Both the position numbers and the translations under genes were made by a program. From positions 103,061,890-103,125,889 of the forward strand of contig CM073889.1 of the NCBI GenBank assembly GCA_037176705.1: a stretch of 64,000 nucleotides of DNA. The letters are read 5' to 3'. The stretch's first letter is position 1; each line of letters begins with the position of its first letter. This stretch comes from Molossus alvarezi. Lineage: Eukaryota; Chordata; Mammalia; Chiroptera; Molossidae. Under the pieces are notes generated by a model, which saw only the letters and a program-made list of their open reading frames with translations, was not told where the DNA came from and did not search any database. Of the stretch, positions 53,275 through 64,000 are shown one piece after another.

Positions 53275-53395
53275 TGAGAGCTTACTTTATGGAAGTTTAC
53301 TATGCTAGTAATTTACATATATTTTCTTATTTAATACTTGTAACAACCCTGTGAGTATCATTATCTCCATTTTAAATAGAAACTTTCGGTTTATC
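53275..53395 (-). mobile_element. MIR SINE fragment, antisense
   Basis: TTTTCTTATTTAATACTTGT, AACAACCCTGTGAGTATCAT and CTCCATTTTAAATAGAAACT are the 3' half of a minus-strand MIR. Confidence 0.7.
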
Positions 53396-55034
53396 AAAGG
53401 AAACCATTTAAAAAATAAAAAGACAAGATATTAGGATAAGATTTTTGAAATACGCATCACTATCCAGAATATATAAGAAATTAAAAATCAATTAGAGAAA
53501 GATAAGTAACCTGATAGAAAGTGGGCATTTTAGATTCCTCAAAACAACCCTGTTTATTGAGCAAATCTGAGTGCATTCAACTTGAAGCTGCAAGGGAGAA
53601 TGTCACCTTTACCAAGTCTTAGATACTACAAAAGGAAGAAGTTGGATATGGGTATTTTCAGGGCTTTGAAGTCTGGGTTTGATGCTTGAGGTGGGTCTTT
53701 CACTGCCAAGAAATGGTTGGGATTGGGCTGCTGAACATAGAGGGCAAAGGTCTGAGTACAAGTCCTTTTGAGGAAACTATTATCCTAATCTGAAAGTTAT
53801 TTTTCCAGATGAGCCAACTGTTTGCAGGAAGTTCCCAAAGCTAACAGTGGAATTATGTTGACCTAGGCCATCTTGTCTTTTAAGTTATACAATCACATTA
53901 GGCCATCTCAAAAGTTATGTTGGGCAGACTCAGTTTCAGCTTCCTTGCTCTTGTGGTCATTCTTCAACCAGAGCAGGAGGATAGGTCATTACCCTCTTGG
54001 GACATGATTAATCCAGATACATGCCATTGATTGAGGTGTTGTCATCACAGGTCAAGTTTCTGGTAGTAGCCATTTCTATTTTACAGATATAAAGTATTTC
54101 TGTTCTTTCTATTGTATGATCATTACTGAATCACTTGACAGGATAACAACTGAGCATTCGAAACAACGGAGTGTTGAGCAATGCAGAAAAAGCAATCAGA
54201 GAAAGATTTTGATAAAGTTCACTTATAAACCATTAGTCAAGGCTGCTCAAATTAAACCAGATTCCATCTCCAGTCTGAAAATCTGAAACATACATAGGAC
54301 CACATGAGTATTAATCAAATTATATTATTGCTTTCTCCACAGCCCCCCTCTCTCTATTTCTCTGTCTCTGTTTCACAGATCTTTTAGATAATATTATACA
54401 TATCAAGATGTAAACACACCATTCTTTCCCTTAGATGGCATATGTTCTTCCTTAAAATGCCGGAACTGTATCTAGGATGGCTGTTTTGAATCATCATGTG
54501 TTTAATCAGATGAACTCTTCAGGTGAGGTATTCTTTGTCCCTAGAAGCATTAGCTAGCTCCCTTGTTAATACATGAGCCAAATAAATATGGGATGCTCCC
54601 CACTTTTCACTTCTCCTGTAAATCATGAAATGAAGACACTTCAGGAGAAGAAATTAGCTCATAAATCAGTCTCAGTGGTTAAGGTTTTGCATCTCAAAAT
54701 GGTAACTTTTTTTTTTTAACTTTTTGAATTGTTAGCTAGAGGGCTTATTTGCAGAGGGGGCAAACGGTTGAGCCCAAATGGACCATGAATGATAAAAGGG
54801 ACTAAAGGCAAGTATCAGTTTACCAAAGGTAACAAATCTCTGTCCAGGTTGCAGGTAGGAGCCAGTCGATTGCTTAAATCACTATGTTTTGAATTCTTGT
54901 AGCTGGAAATATTTTTAATTGACCCTATTCCAGTGATAAACCAACACTGCATGTTATACTTAAAAGTGACATATGCAATGCATTCCTATAATATTCTAAG
55001 ATAATTCAAGACTGTCCACGGCCACTTCACCTAA
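53396..55034. other. Single-copy-looking sequence
   Basis: No gene, RNA gene or clear repeat. Composition is unremarkable. Confidence 0.4.
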
Positions 55035-55245
55035 TAATGCAAACAACTAATATCTATTGCCAGGAACTGTACTAATCATTTCACATATTTACTTATTTAA
55101 TCTTTACATCGGACCTTTGAGGAAGAGATGTAATATCTCCATTTTAAAGATGGAGAAAGGGAGACAGGGAGAGGGTAAGGTAACTGACTCCAGTCACTCA
55201 GCAGGGGGCCAGAATTTGCACCAGAATCTGGTTCCAGAAGACTTC
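55035..55245 (-). mobile_element. MIR SINE, antisense
   Basis: TTACTTATTTAATCTTTACA, CTCCATTTTAAAGATGGAGA and CTCCAGTCACTCAGCAGGGG are in MIR minus-strand order. It lies just left of the CpG-rich island. Confidence 0.72.
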
Positions 55246-55349
55246 CTTCCCCGTGAATGTTTACTTGGTTTCCTCACATGCGAGCCTGCATTATCGGGTG
55301 TCGCCCCATAGCAGCACTAAGATGTCGCAGTACCTGAGCTCGTTGCGTC

Positions 55350-56110
55350 CATAGGACTTACCATGTCCTCCCAATACTGCTGCTCCACACCCTCAAGGGT
55401 GGCCACGGCCCACCAGGGGGCGTTGCTCAGGCAGCCGCAGGTCACAGAGCCCAGGCGTCGCCGGCTGCGCTGATGAGCCCCGCGTGGTTCCCTGAGCGGA
55501 GCAGCGTGGAGCGCATGCGCCTCAGGTCAGGCATGCGCAGTGGCCTCCCAGACTTGGGCAGCTTTGGGCGCGACGGCGTTCCCCAGTTTGTGGGACTGGA
55601 GGTTAGTGACAGGACACAGAAGCTGAGCAGTGCTCTGTTCTCTTCCTTTTGGGCGGGGGGGGGGGGGGGCGGTTCAGGTATCCTGTGGACCATCCCCGAA
55701 GCAGCCTCTGCAGCTCTTAATGCTCCTCACGCCAGGCGCCTGGCTGCTTGTTGCAGGAAGGTCTCCTTTTAAATTTCATTTTTTTAATTTGGTGCAAAAT
55801 GTTCATGAACATTCTGTTCATGTCCAAACAGGAAGCCATGTGGGATGACGACGGGGTTGTGGGAGGGCTGCCGAGAGGCTGCAGCTGTCGAAGTCCTGGA
55901 CGGCGTCCTGGCTCAGTGGAATGTTCTGGCTTCTGGAGCCGGAGGCCACACGACCTCCTCCTTCTCGTGGTAAGTGTGGATGCAGCCTTGCTGGGCCGCG
56001 TTGTCCTCGCCAACTCACCCTGGTTACTGTGTGGCCTCTTCCACGGCGCCCCTCACCGCTGGGGAAGCCCGGGCTGCCTCATTCAGTGAGCCGGCTCGTG
56101 TTTCCATCCT
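55350..56110. promoter_or_regulatory. CpG-rich island, candidate bidirectional promoter
   Basis: A sharp rise in G+C and CpG against an AT-rich background. GCGCATGCGC at 55511-55520 is a palindromic NRF1-type site and GCATGCGCAG at 55531 a second one. A 15-base G run lies at 55655-55669. Leftward, the minus strand has ATG|GTAAGT at 55364-55356; rightward, the plus strand has CGTG|GTAAGT at 55970. Both are consensus splice donors at first-exon distances. The open frames (up to 113 codons) have no recognised homology. A decayed retro-copy of a GC-rich gene is the main alternative, but I see no tail or target duplication. Confidence 0.45.
55511..55540. promoter_or_regulatory. Pair of NRF1-type motifs
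   Basis: GCGCATGCGC (55511-55520) is a full palindromic core and GCATGCGC (55531-55538) a strong partial. NRF1 sites of this form are common in CpG-island promoters of housekeeping and bidirectional genes. Function here is inferred. Confidence 0.5.
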
Positions 56111-56149
56111 TTGACTGCTCGCCCATGTATTCCTGTCATTGACAGTTGG

Positions 56150-56380
56150 TTTTTCGTAGGACCAAAAATGCATGCTTTTTATCCTGTTTGACAATCGCTC
56201 TCTTTTACTTGCAGTGTTTAGACAATCTACATTTAATGTTTTATTAATATAGTTGGATTTAAATCTACCATCTTAGTAGTTGTTTTCCATTTGTTCCACC
56301 TGTTCTTGGAATCTACCCCCTGTTTCCTTCCTTCTTTTGGGTTAATACAGATTTTTTTTTTAATGACAGTGTTCTGATAA
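56150..56380 (-). mobile_element. Old L1 ORF2 fragment, antisense
   Basis: ACATTTAATGTTTTATTAAT, TTGGATTTAAATCTACCATC and CTTCTTTTGGGTTAATACAG are the complement of a decayed L1 endonuclease/linker segment. Confidence 0.6.
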
Positions 56381-56589
56381 ACTCACCATGTATACTCTTG
56401 TCCTTGTAAAAGAGTATTTTTTACCCCCCAGATGTGCAAAATATGTGCTTGGATAGGGCAAATTGCAATCATTTCCAAAAGAAAATAGTGAAGTTATTTA
56501 TTAGGGTTCAGTCTTATCTTTCTGATGGGGCTCTGCTGGAGCAAACTGTCGACTGAGGTTAGCTCAGATCTCAGCCCAAGTACTACGTT

Positions 56590-57000
56590 TTATTTATCCG
56601 CAGAGTAGAATGGATAAAGTATGGCATTGTTACATACCTGAATATTATACAGCAGTGAAAATTAATGTAGCAACATGAATTAACATAACAATGATGAATT
56701 AAAATAACTGAAAAAAATAAGTTAATGAATACAAAAATATGAAATCGTTCATGTTAAGGCAAGAAAACATAAATAATAAAACTATAAATGCAAACAGGAA
56801 TGCTGAAAACAAAATTCAGAATAACCCCTTGCCCCTTTTTCCACAAGATAAAATAAGAGAAGGGTGGGATCAGGGAGTGTCACAATGAGTGTTACATTTC
56901 AGTAGTAATGCCCATATCTTAAGGTGAGTGGACTTATTTGTGGTTCTTCAATTTATAGTTACTTAAACTCTGTATCCATTATGTTTTTTATTTCTTAAAA
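56590..57000 (+). mobile_element. Old L1 3'-end fragment, sense
   Basis: GAATATTATACAGCAGTGAA, ATCGTTCATGTTAAGGCAAG and AAAATTCAGAATAACCCCTT, then GGTGGGATCAGGGAGTGTCA, follow the order of an L1M 3'UTR. Confidence 0.6.
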
Positions 57001-60000
57001 TATCCATTAAGAAGGCAAAATGCCAATCTTTTATAGTGAATACATATTCTCACCCTCTTCCCTTTTCTAATCGAGTAGCACCTGGAATTCATTCACCTGT
57101 AAATCGGGGGCATTTCAAATTGCAGCCACACTCCAGCCCTCAGGTTTATCTTTGCAAAATAAAAAGAAACTTTTTATGACCACTGAAGTTCCTTACAGAA
57201 ATAAAAAGCGTTGGTTTTATAATTATATTTGAACATGCCAAGTGCAGACTTCTTAGTTTCAATCTATTATGTTTCAGTCCTTATTTGTGATTCTCAGACT
57301 TCAATTAGGTTGAATCTTAAACAGATTCAATAGGATTTTCAGGTAGGTGGTTGGAATAAAAGTCAAGAAACACCTCTTTTTTTTTTTTTTTTTTTTTTGA
57401 GTGGATGGGTAGAAATATAAGCATACTAACCTTTTTCTCCCTATAAAAAGCTTCTCCCGGATTTCAAGATTTTTCACGTGTATGATTTTTGATGTTTTTC
57501 ATGGAAGATTTGCTTTTGTAAGGATTACAAGCTTTCAAGATACTGGAAACTAGATTAAGTCTCCTTTCTCCTTCAGTGCAGGAATTAATTAGTCTTTGAT
57601 TTCTCTCTGTATAGTTAACATTAATATCTGACACAGGAAAGATATTTGCAAGCATCTTTTTGGCAAAGTGTTTTTCTGTGATTTTCTACAACAGCGTTTC
57701 CTATCATGGAGATACTGTTACACCCATTAATCAAGGGCAGCATGTGTGTTATATGAAATCATGTACAGAGCCTTGGGGACCTGGGAATAATTGTTAATAA
57801 ACTTCAGTCACCCTGCCAGAGCACACAGCCTCTGACATCCTGCCCTGCCCCCATTTCCCCTCTCATCTCTCTCTCAAGCTGAAACCCCCACTGAACACTC
57901 TTTAGTCTCTGCCTATTTTTCTTGCCCTCAGAATGCTCAGACTACAGCGACCAGGTCCAGATTGCTCATTTCCTAAAGATTTGGATTTCCTGGCAAGAAA
58001 ACTTAGAGGCAGGGCCATTGCCATCTGACTATAGCATTAAGTCCCCAAAGACTCAAGGCCTCCTGAAAGCCTCTTCAGATGCTAATATTCGCACAAAGTG
58101 CCTCTGGCCCCAGCTGGCCTTCACCTGCAGCCCTGACAGGCAGGAGCCTCCAGAATGAGGTCCTGGTTTCCATAAAAATAGGAAGGGCACACATGGTAAA
58201 TAGCAGAGATCTAGCACAAGCTATAAAATTATTTAAAGTCAGCTTCCAGTCAGTGAAAACTAATTGCTGTGAACACAAAGCCCAAGCAGGAGTCCCCTGT
58301 CTTTCTCTCTCATTTTTTTTTTGTAATTCACTTGAGACATGGTTGCTTGAATCCTCTGCTAATGCCCACATCTAAAATTAAATGATGCCACTGAATTTAA
58401 AATGCAGCCATTGTTGTTAATATTCAAGTGTATTTTTAGCATAGGAGAAATGTGTTACGTGGTAGTGTGAAAAATATTAATGGGTCATTTAGAATGGTCC
58501 CAGGGTTTCCTTAGTTTTATTGGGATACCCTGTTTAAATGTAGCATTATTGTTATTATTGCTAGTTTTATGGCTGATTTTCTGTCATTGCTGAGTATAGT
58601 TTGCAGCCCATTCATTCTGCTTTCTGTAAAACAGATTTGTAAGTGAAAAGTTACTTAATTCACCAGCATACTCCAGGATTCAGCAAGTCAGTTTACAATG
58701 CATAGAAGCCAGGAAGACTTCTTTTATGCCCTTTTTGGGAACTGGTTTAGAGAAGACCAAACAGAAATCCTTTTCCTGTCTATCCCTTCTTTTCACGTGG
58801 TCTAGTATGTAGGATATTAGTGAGGAGAGCAGGTCACTCCCCTTACCAAATCTCAGAATTCTGCTCTGCCTCTTCCCAGTTTGTAGCTAATTCATGAGAC
58901 CCTTTGTTTAAAGAAAATAATGATTGAAAACAGTGGTTCCCTTGCTTTTTGAAGTTTAGAGACCCTCTTTGACATTAAAAAAAGGAAGCATTCATTCAAG
59001 ATTTCAGATGCCCCTTAGTTCTTATTGCTTTGGAATATGCATGGATAATATGGATTCAGTAGCATCTTAAAGTGAACTTATATTTAGTTACTTGTAAATG
59101 TACCTTTTTTAGAAAGGTCGCATGGATATGTGCAAGACATTTAGTAGGTCTGAAGACAGTGTTTAGTATATATATTGACGGGTTCCAGGATGCAACTCAA
59201 AATTCTGTGACCTTTCCAGGAGTCCTCTACCTCTCCTCTCAGTTAAAACAAAGAATCTAGAGGGACGATAGAGTTTTGTTACTTTGTCTATATTCAGTCA
59301 TTCACACTGCTTTTGGCATTTTAACCTCTCCGTGTTTGTTTGCCCATTTAAAATTAAGGGTGGCTTACACCTGCCATATTTATATCTGATAAGTTATAGT
59401 AAAAGTGACATCCAGTAGTAATGGCTAAAAATATGCTTTGCAAAGTATAAACCTACTATTCTGGGTGCTATTATCTACTTAATTAAGGCTGCACATTTTG
59501 TACTTTGACGGAGGATAAGGTACTGTATATATATTACTGAAACAGGTAAGAAAAGCTTTTGGGATTCTTAAAAGAAAATACAATACTAAAATCAAGAATC
59601 TCAAAATGCCTTAAAATGACATTGTTATTTTCCCCCAAACTCATCAGACCTAAAAAAAAAAGACAATTCAGAGAAAAGGAGCCAAAACTACTCCCCTCAA
59701 CCCCCCCCCCCCAATTTATCCATAATCCAAAAACATATTTTGAGCACATGCTTCCTGCCAGGAGAGTGCTTGATTCTCAGGACTCAGATAGAAACAGTTA
59801 CTTTTCAACCTGTCTATACACTAGATAATTCCTCCATGAAATACGAAATATTTTTTCTTTATTCTCCCTCTCTTTCCTTCCCTTCCTCCTTTGCCCCTAC
59901 TTTAACCAGTTATTTTTACTCAGTGAGCAATTGAACATTTATGAAATTATAAATATTAAATGTGGCTCCTTATTGTTTGTAGATCCAGGTTTTATAAGTT

Positions 60001-61600
60001 CCAGGGATAATAACTCTCTTATTAATGTAGTTTAGGCTTGAATTTTTATTCTTTGGGGTTTGCCATCATTATCCACTAGAAGGAAGAGAGTGCTACTTTG
60101 CATGGTAAAATGAAATTGTTCCCTTATTATCATCAATTTTGTAAATAGAGAAATATATAAATGGGGGAAAAACCTATCTCTTCCAGCAGATTCATTCTAA
60201 GTGACTCTTTCTTAAATAGCACCTAAAAATAATTTTAATAATTTAAATTAATATCTAAAACCCTAAATCGTACCTTTATGTATTTCCTTAATGCTGTTTG
60301 TTTAAACCATTAGATTTTAATACAGTGTATTGTTGTTAGTGAGACCTCACTTGGTGAAAAAGTGAGGGATTCTGTAAAGTTATAGGTGATTTTCGTGTTG
60401 GTTGATTGGTATATTGAATGTTATTTTCCCAATGAAATTCCAGACTTATTTTATGTCGTTTAAGATTGATCTTTATCAGCTCCTTGTTCCCCAAGTACTT
60501 GTACTTCTGCAGTGAGCAGACTGCAGGAGGCAGGCCCTGCTGGTTCTCTGTAAGAGTAAACTTGCCAATGGTTTTGGGGAGAAATGGAAAGATACTAGAG
60601 GGGATGAGGGTGGTGACTCAGTGCTGGAACAAAGGAGTGAGTTATACCATAAGCAAGTCTTAAAGGTTCAGTAAATATGGACAAGAACATCCTTTTCTTA
60701 GAGAGAAGCAGTGGGGCTCTATGGAGATGCCCTGTGGCACCCTCCTGCAGAGGATAAACCTTCCTTCTCAAATGTGTGGTTGAATTATGAAGACCACTTC
60801 TGTTTCCAGGAGTAGATGTTCTTTTTCCCCTATCCTCGTGTGAAATAGAACTAAAAACTCTGGACATTATTGTGGTATAAATCCAAAACTTAAGAATCAG
60901 TATAATGTGCCTTAGCATCGGAAACCGGGAGGGCCTCCAAAACCTCACCCTGAATTCTCCTGGCTCATCAGCAGCACAGCTCCCCACCCAGCTCCTTCTC
61001 TGTCAGTCAGACCAGCTGCTTCCCACCTGGTCCTCAACCTAATGGCTTTCACTTCCCTGCAGGCCTGCAAAATTATTCAAACAAGCCAATCGCAGTGTCC
61101 CATGGGATCTAGGCATCACCCACTGTCTGACTTCTACAAAGCCTGCCTCCTGTAGTAGCCTCCACTGGTTCATTCTCTTCTCCAGGGCAGCTCTCCTGTA
61201 ATCCTGCCTGACTTGTGGTGACTAGGGATTGTAAGAGTCAGGGAATGGCATAGTGGAGAGTTCACTGAGTTTTCTTTCTGTCTCATACTTCTTAGACTTC
61301 TAGTTGAAGGAGATAGCAACTTGGCCCCAACTAAGCCTGTTCTCCATAGTCAAAAGGATCAGCAAAGGAGGCAGACTAGTAAAAGAAGTTTTAGACAATA
61401 ACCACTGTAGTACAGCCAAATACCACAAGAATAAACTCTGTGTTTTGCATAAGCACACTGTAAACCTACTTGTGCCCACCCCTGTATATATGGTTTGGTT
61501 CTGTCTGTTGTTTCAGGCATTCATTGAGGCTCTTAGAATGCATCCTCTCTGGACAACGCAGGACTGCTATACCCCCAAAGTCCTGGTTTCAGTGAAAAAT
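57001..61600. other. Long repeat-poor stretch
   Basis: About 4.6 kb without any recognisable Ves, L1, MIR or DNA transposon, apart from simple tracts: T run 57377-57399 and C run 59700-59713. No coding exon is recognisable. The 98- to 130-codon frames at 58075-58375 and 60595-60987 lack motifs. The absence of insertions, while neighbouring DNA is full of them, is compatible with constraint or just with a single-copy block. Confidence 0.4.
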
Positions 61601-64000
61601 CAATAATTATAAAAAAGGCACAGGATAATTGCAAACTGAGTGAAAAGTTATAATTAATAGATAACAACACTTATGTCGACATATGATTGATTATATCAGT
61701 TGATACAGAAAAAGCATTTCACAAAATTCAACATCCATTTATGGTAAAATCTCCTTGAACTAGGAATAGAGGGAACTTCCTCATTCTGATAGGGAGCCTC
61801 TACAATAACTCCTACAGTTGATGTTATACTTAAGGGTGAAAAACTGAATGTTTCCCTCCAAAATAAAAATAAAGCAAGGTTGTCTCTCTCATTAGTCTCA
61901 TTGAAATCAGCACTGGAAGTTCTAGCCATTACAATAAGTCCAGAAATGAAATCAATGATTTAATGATATTAAGGATAGATAAATCTGTTCTTAATTGCAA
62001 GTGACATAATATTCTATTAAAAAAAATACTACAAAAAAAAAAAAAAGAAAGAAAAGGAAAAACAACTCCTAGATAAGTGAATTCAGCAAAGTTAACAAGA
62101 TACAAGATAAATATGTAAAATTAATTTTATTTCTATCTAATAGCAATGAACATGTGGATAATAAAAATAAAAATATGATGATATTTACAATCACTTTAAA
62201 AAAAGGCTTAGATGTAAACCTAACATACATAGGACTTGTATACTCAAAACTACAAATTGCTGATGAAAGAAACCAAAGGAGAGCTAAAGAAGTGATATTA
62301 TGTTCATCAATTGGAAAACTCAATGTAGTAAAGATTCCAGTATTTTCAAATTGATATTCATGTTTAATACAGTTCATTTTAAAATCCCAGCCAGATATTT
62401 TGGGGCTATAGAAAACATATTTTAAAATTTAAATGGAAAGGTAAGGAACTAGAATGTCTAAAACAGTTTTGGAATGAAGAATACAGTGGAAAGAATTAGT
62501 CTACTCAATTAGTAGCTACTCCGTGATCAAGACTACTTTTATTTTTAATTTTTCTATTTTTTATTTATTTTTATTATTTTAAGTATTTCAGATGTCCCTC
62601 CTTTTTCCCCCTGTTGACACCCACTCTCCACTCTTGTTCCCCCCACTCTATCCCGGCCTTCACTGCACTGTTGTCTGTTGGTTATGCATATATGCATATA
62701 AGTTGTTTGGTTTATCCCTTCCTGTCCCCCCTTCCCTCTGAAGTTTGTCAGTCTGTTCCCTACTTCCTTATCTCTGGATTTATTTTGTTCGACATGTAAT
62801 ACTATGCAGCTGTAAGAAAGAAAAATCTCTTACACTTTGAGACAACATGGAGGGACCTGGAGGGTATTATGCTAAGTGAAATAAACCAGTCAGAGGAAGA
62901 CAAGTATCACATGATCTTACATATTTGTGGAAAATAATGAATAAAATAAGCTGTTAAACAAAATAGATCAAGACTACTTTTAGAAGGGATAGACAAGTGA
63001 GTTGATGAAACAGAATAGAGTACTTAGAAACAGACCTAGACAAAATGGCCAAATGATTTATGACAAAGTTGCAAAAGCAATTTATTGGAAGAAGGATAGC
63101 CTTTTTAACAAATGGTACTGGAGCAGTTGGACATCTATAATCAAGAAAAAAATGAAAGCTTCAACATCATACCTTATAAAAACTGAACTAAAAATGTATC
63201 ACTAAATTTAAAAAAATGTAAAACTATAAAACTTTTTTTTGAAATATAGTAGAAAATCTTCAGGATCTAGGGTGAAGCAAAGGGATCATCCATAAAAAGA
63301 AAAAAATGACATATTGGACTTCACCTAAAGAACACCTTTTGCTCTGTGAACAGTGCTGTTAAAGGTGTAAAAATAAACTTCAGGTAGTGAGAAAAACTTG
63401 CAAAACACTGTTCAATACAGGATAAATATCTAGACTCTAAAACTCTTACACCTCAATAGTAAGAAACCAAATAATTCAGCTAGAAAATCAGCCACAGCCT
63501 TGAAGAGACATTTCTTGAAGAGGCTGTACACATGACAAATAAGCACAAGAAAATATATTTAATATCATTGTCCATCCAGGAAATGTAAATTAAAAGCACA
63601 GTAAGGTATTAATACCTGTCTATCAGAATGATTATGAGAAAAAATAGTGATGTAGAAAAACTGTATCACTCATACATTTCTGAAGGGAATGTCAAATGGC
63701 ATGGCCACTCTAGAGAATAATTTGAAAGTTTCTTAAAAAACTGAACATGCAGTTAATGTCTAGCAATTGCACTTCTGGGTATTTATTACAGAGAAATAAA
63801 AAACATATGCTAACACAAAATAACTAATTAAAGTATTCATAGCTTTTTTTTGTAATAGCCAGAAACTGGAAACAACCCAGTTGTCCTTTGATGGGTAAAC
63901 AGTTAGACAAACAGTGGTACATCCTTACATGAAATACCATACAGAGGCCAAAAGCAACAGTGTTGATATTCACAGCAACTTTGATGAATCTCCAGATGCT
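61600..64000 (+). mobile_element. Old L1 ORF2 to 3' region, sense, cut by window end
   Basis: From the RT catalytic region (TCAGTTGATACAGAAAAAGC near 61700, reading SVDTEKAF) through TGTTATACTTAAGGGTGAAA and the post-RT region. It resumes after a younger insertion at 62985 with AACAGAATAGAGTACTTAGA, TTTAACAAATGGTACTGGAG, and the ORF2 end (TTGCACTTCTGGGTATTTAT) near 63770. Frames are broken throughout. Confidence 0.82.
62524..62984 (-). mobile_element. Twin-primed (5'-inverted) L1 with 17-bp duplication
   Basis: Flanked by exact GATCAAGACTACTTTTA at 62524-62540 and 62968-62984. The left part (62541 to about 62795) is an antisense L1 3'UTR with its T-rich tail complement next to the left duplication. 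The right part (about 62796-62967) is the adjoining upstream L1 segment in sense orientation (TACTATGCAGCTGTAAGAAA). It lies in the old sense L1. Confidence 0.92.

Noticed and set aside
55473..56089. Overlapping plus- and minus-strand frames of 98-113 codons in the CpG-rich block
   Set aside because: GC-rich DNA is stop-poor. The frames conflict with each other, use a 15-base G run, and show no recognised domain, so I report the island but not a CDS.
59700..59713. C homopolymer
   Set aside because: A simple low-complexity run, prone to sequencing error; no functional reading can be supported.
60595..60987. 130-codon minus-strand frame
   Set aside because: No domain, no signal peptide, no exon-like boundaries; isolated in single-copy sequence.
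1..64000. CRISPR arrays, bacterial operons, riboswitches or an integrated exogenous virus
   Set aside because: The window is vertebrate nuclear DNA. No regularly spaced direct repeats with unique spacers and no retroviral gag, pol or env frames were seen; the only LTR is an old non-coding MLT1-like piece.
1..64000. Helitron (Helibat) insertion expected in a vesper bat
   Set aside because: I looked for the characteristic TC start, 3' hairpin and CTAG end words and found no convincing copy.

Overview
This is a stretch of mammalian nuclear DNA with no recognisable host protein-coding gene. It is best read as a gene desert or a very large intron. The source is almost certainly a yangochiropteran bat, most likely a vesper bat (Vespertilionidae). 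It carries about 20 tRNA-derived Ves SINEs, each with the head GCCCTGGCCGGTTTGGCTCA and a TGTCCTCGGGTGAGGATAAA tail. It also has young L1 copies with bat-type 3' ends and a SPIN-type hAT element, a family reported from vesper bats. Nearly every long open frame here is L1 coding sequence, a Ves SINE read through, or chance.

Layout. 1-1.8 kb: old L1 pieces, one split by a Ves. 1.8-16 kb: mostly single-copy AT-rich sequence with MIRs, Ves copies, a Tigger-type DNA transposon remnant and a 5'-inverted L1. 16.0-16.7 kb: three Ves-type SINEs in a row. 16.7-24.76 kb: an old sense-strand L1 whose 3' end was invaded by a nearly complete antisense L1 (18346-24701). That copy later received four Ves insertions and has lost the first part of ORF2. 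24.8-28.2 kb: microsatellites, an old L1 fragment and a truncated antisense L1. 28.2-39.6 kb: a nested stack. An old sense L1 was hit by an MLT1-like LTR, a TA-flanked Tigger-like MITE, an antisense L1 3' end and, most recently, a full-length young L1 (28948-35015). The young copy has a perfect 16-bp target duplication, an intact ORF1 and an ORF2 broken by one frameshift.

39.6-49.7 kb: more L1 ends, MIRs and Ves copies, one of which contains the SPIN element. It includes a repeat-poor, homeodomain-motif-rich stretch (42.7-44.5 kb) that could be a conserved enhancer. 49.7-61.6 kb: no Ves at all, little young repeat, and one CpG-rich island (about 55.35-56.1 kb) with NRF1-like motifs and consensus splice donors facing outward on both strands. 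61.6-64 kb: an old sense L1 interrupted by a twin-primed antisense L1 with a 17-bp target duplication.

How the parts relate: the L1s supply the machinery. Ves SINEs, the two tailless Ves heads and the 5'-inverted L1s are products of L1 reverse transcription. The SPIN, Tigger-like and MIR/MLT1 elements are independent, older or laterally acquired layers. The best candidates for something new are the 116-bp tandem monomers in the young L1 5'UTR, the 3'-truncated tailless Ves heads with target duplications, and the possible bidirectional CpG-island promoter. No database search was possible, so family names rest on recognised consensus features.
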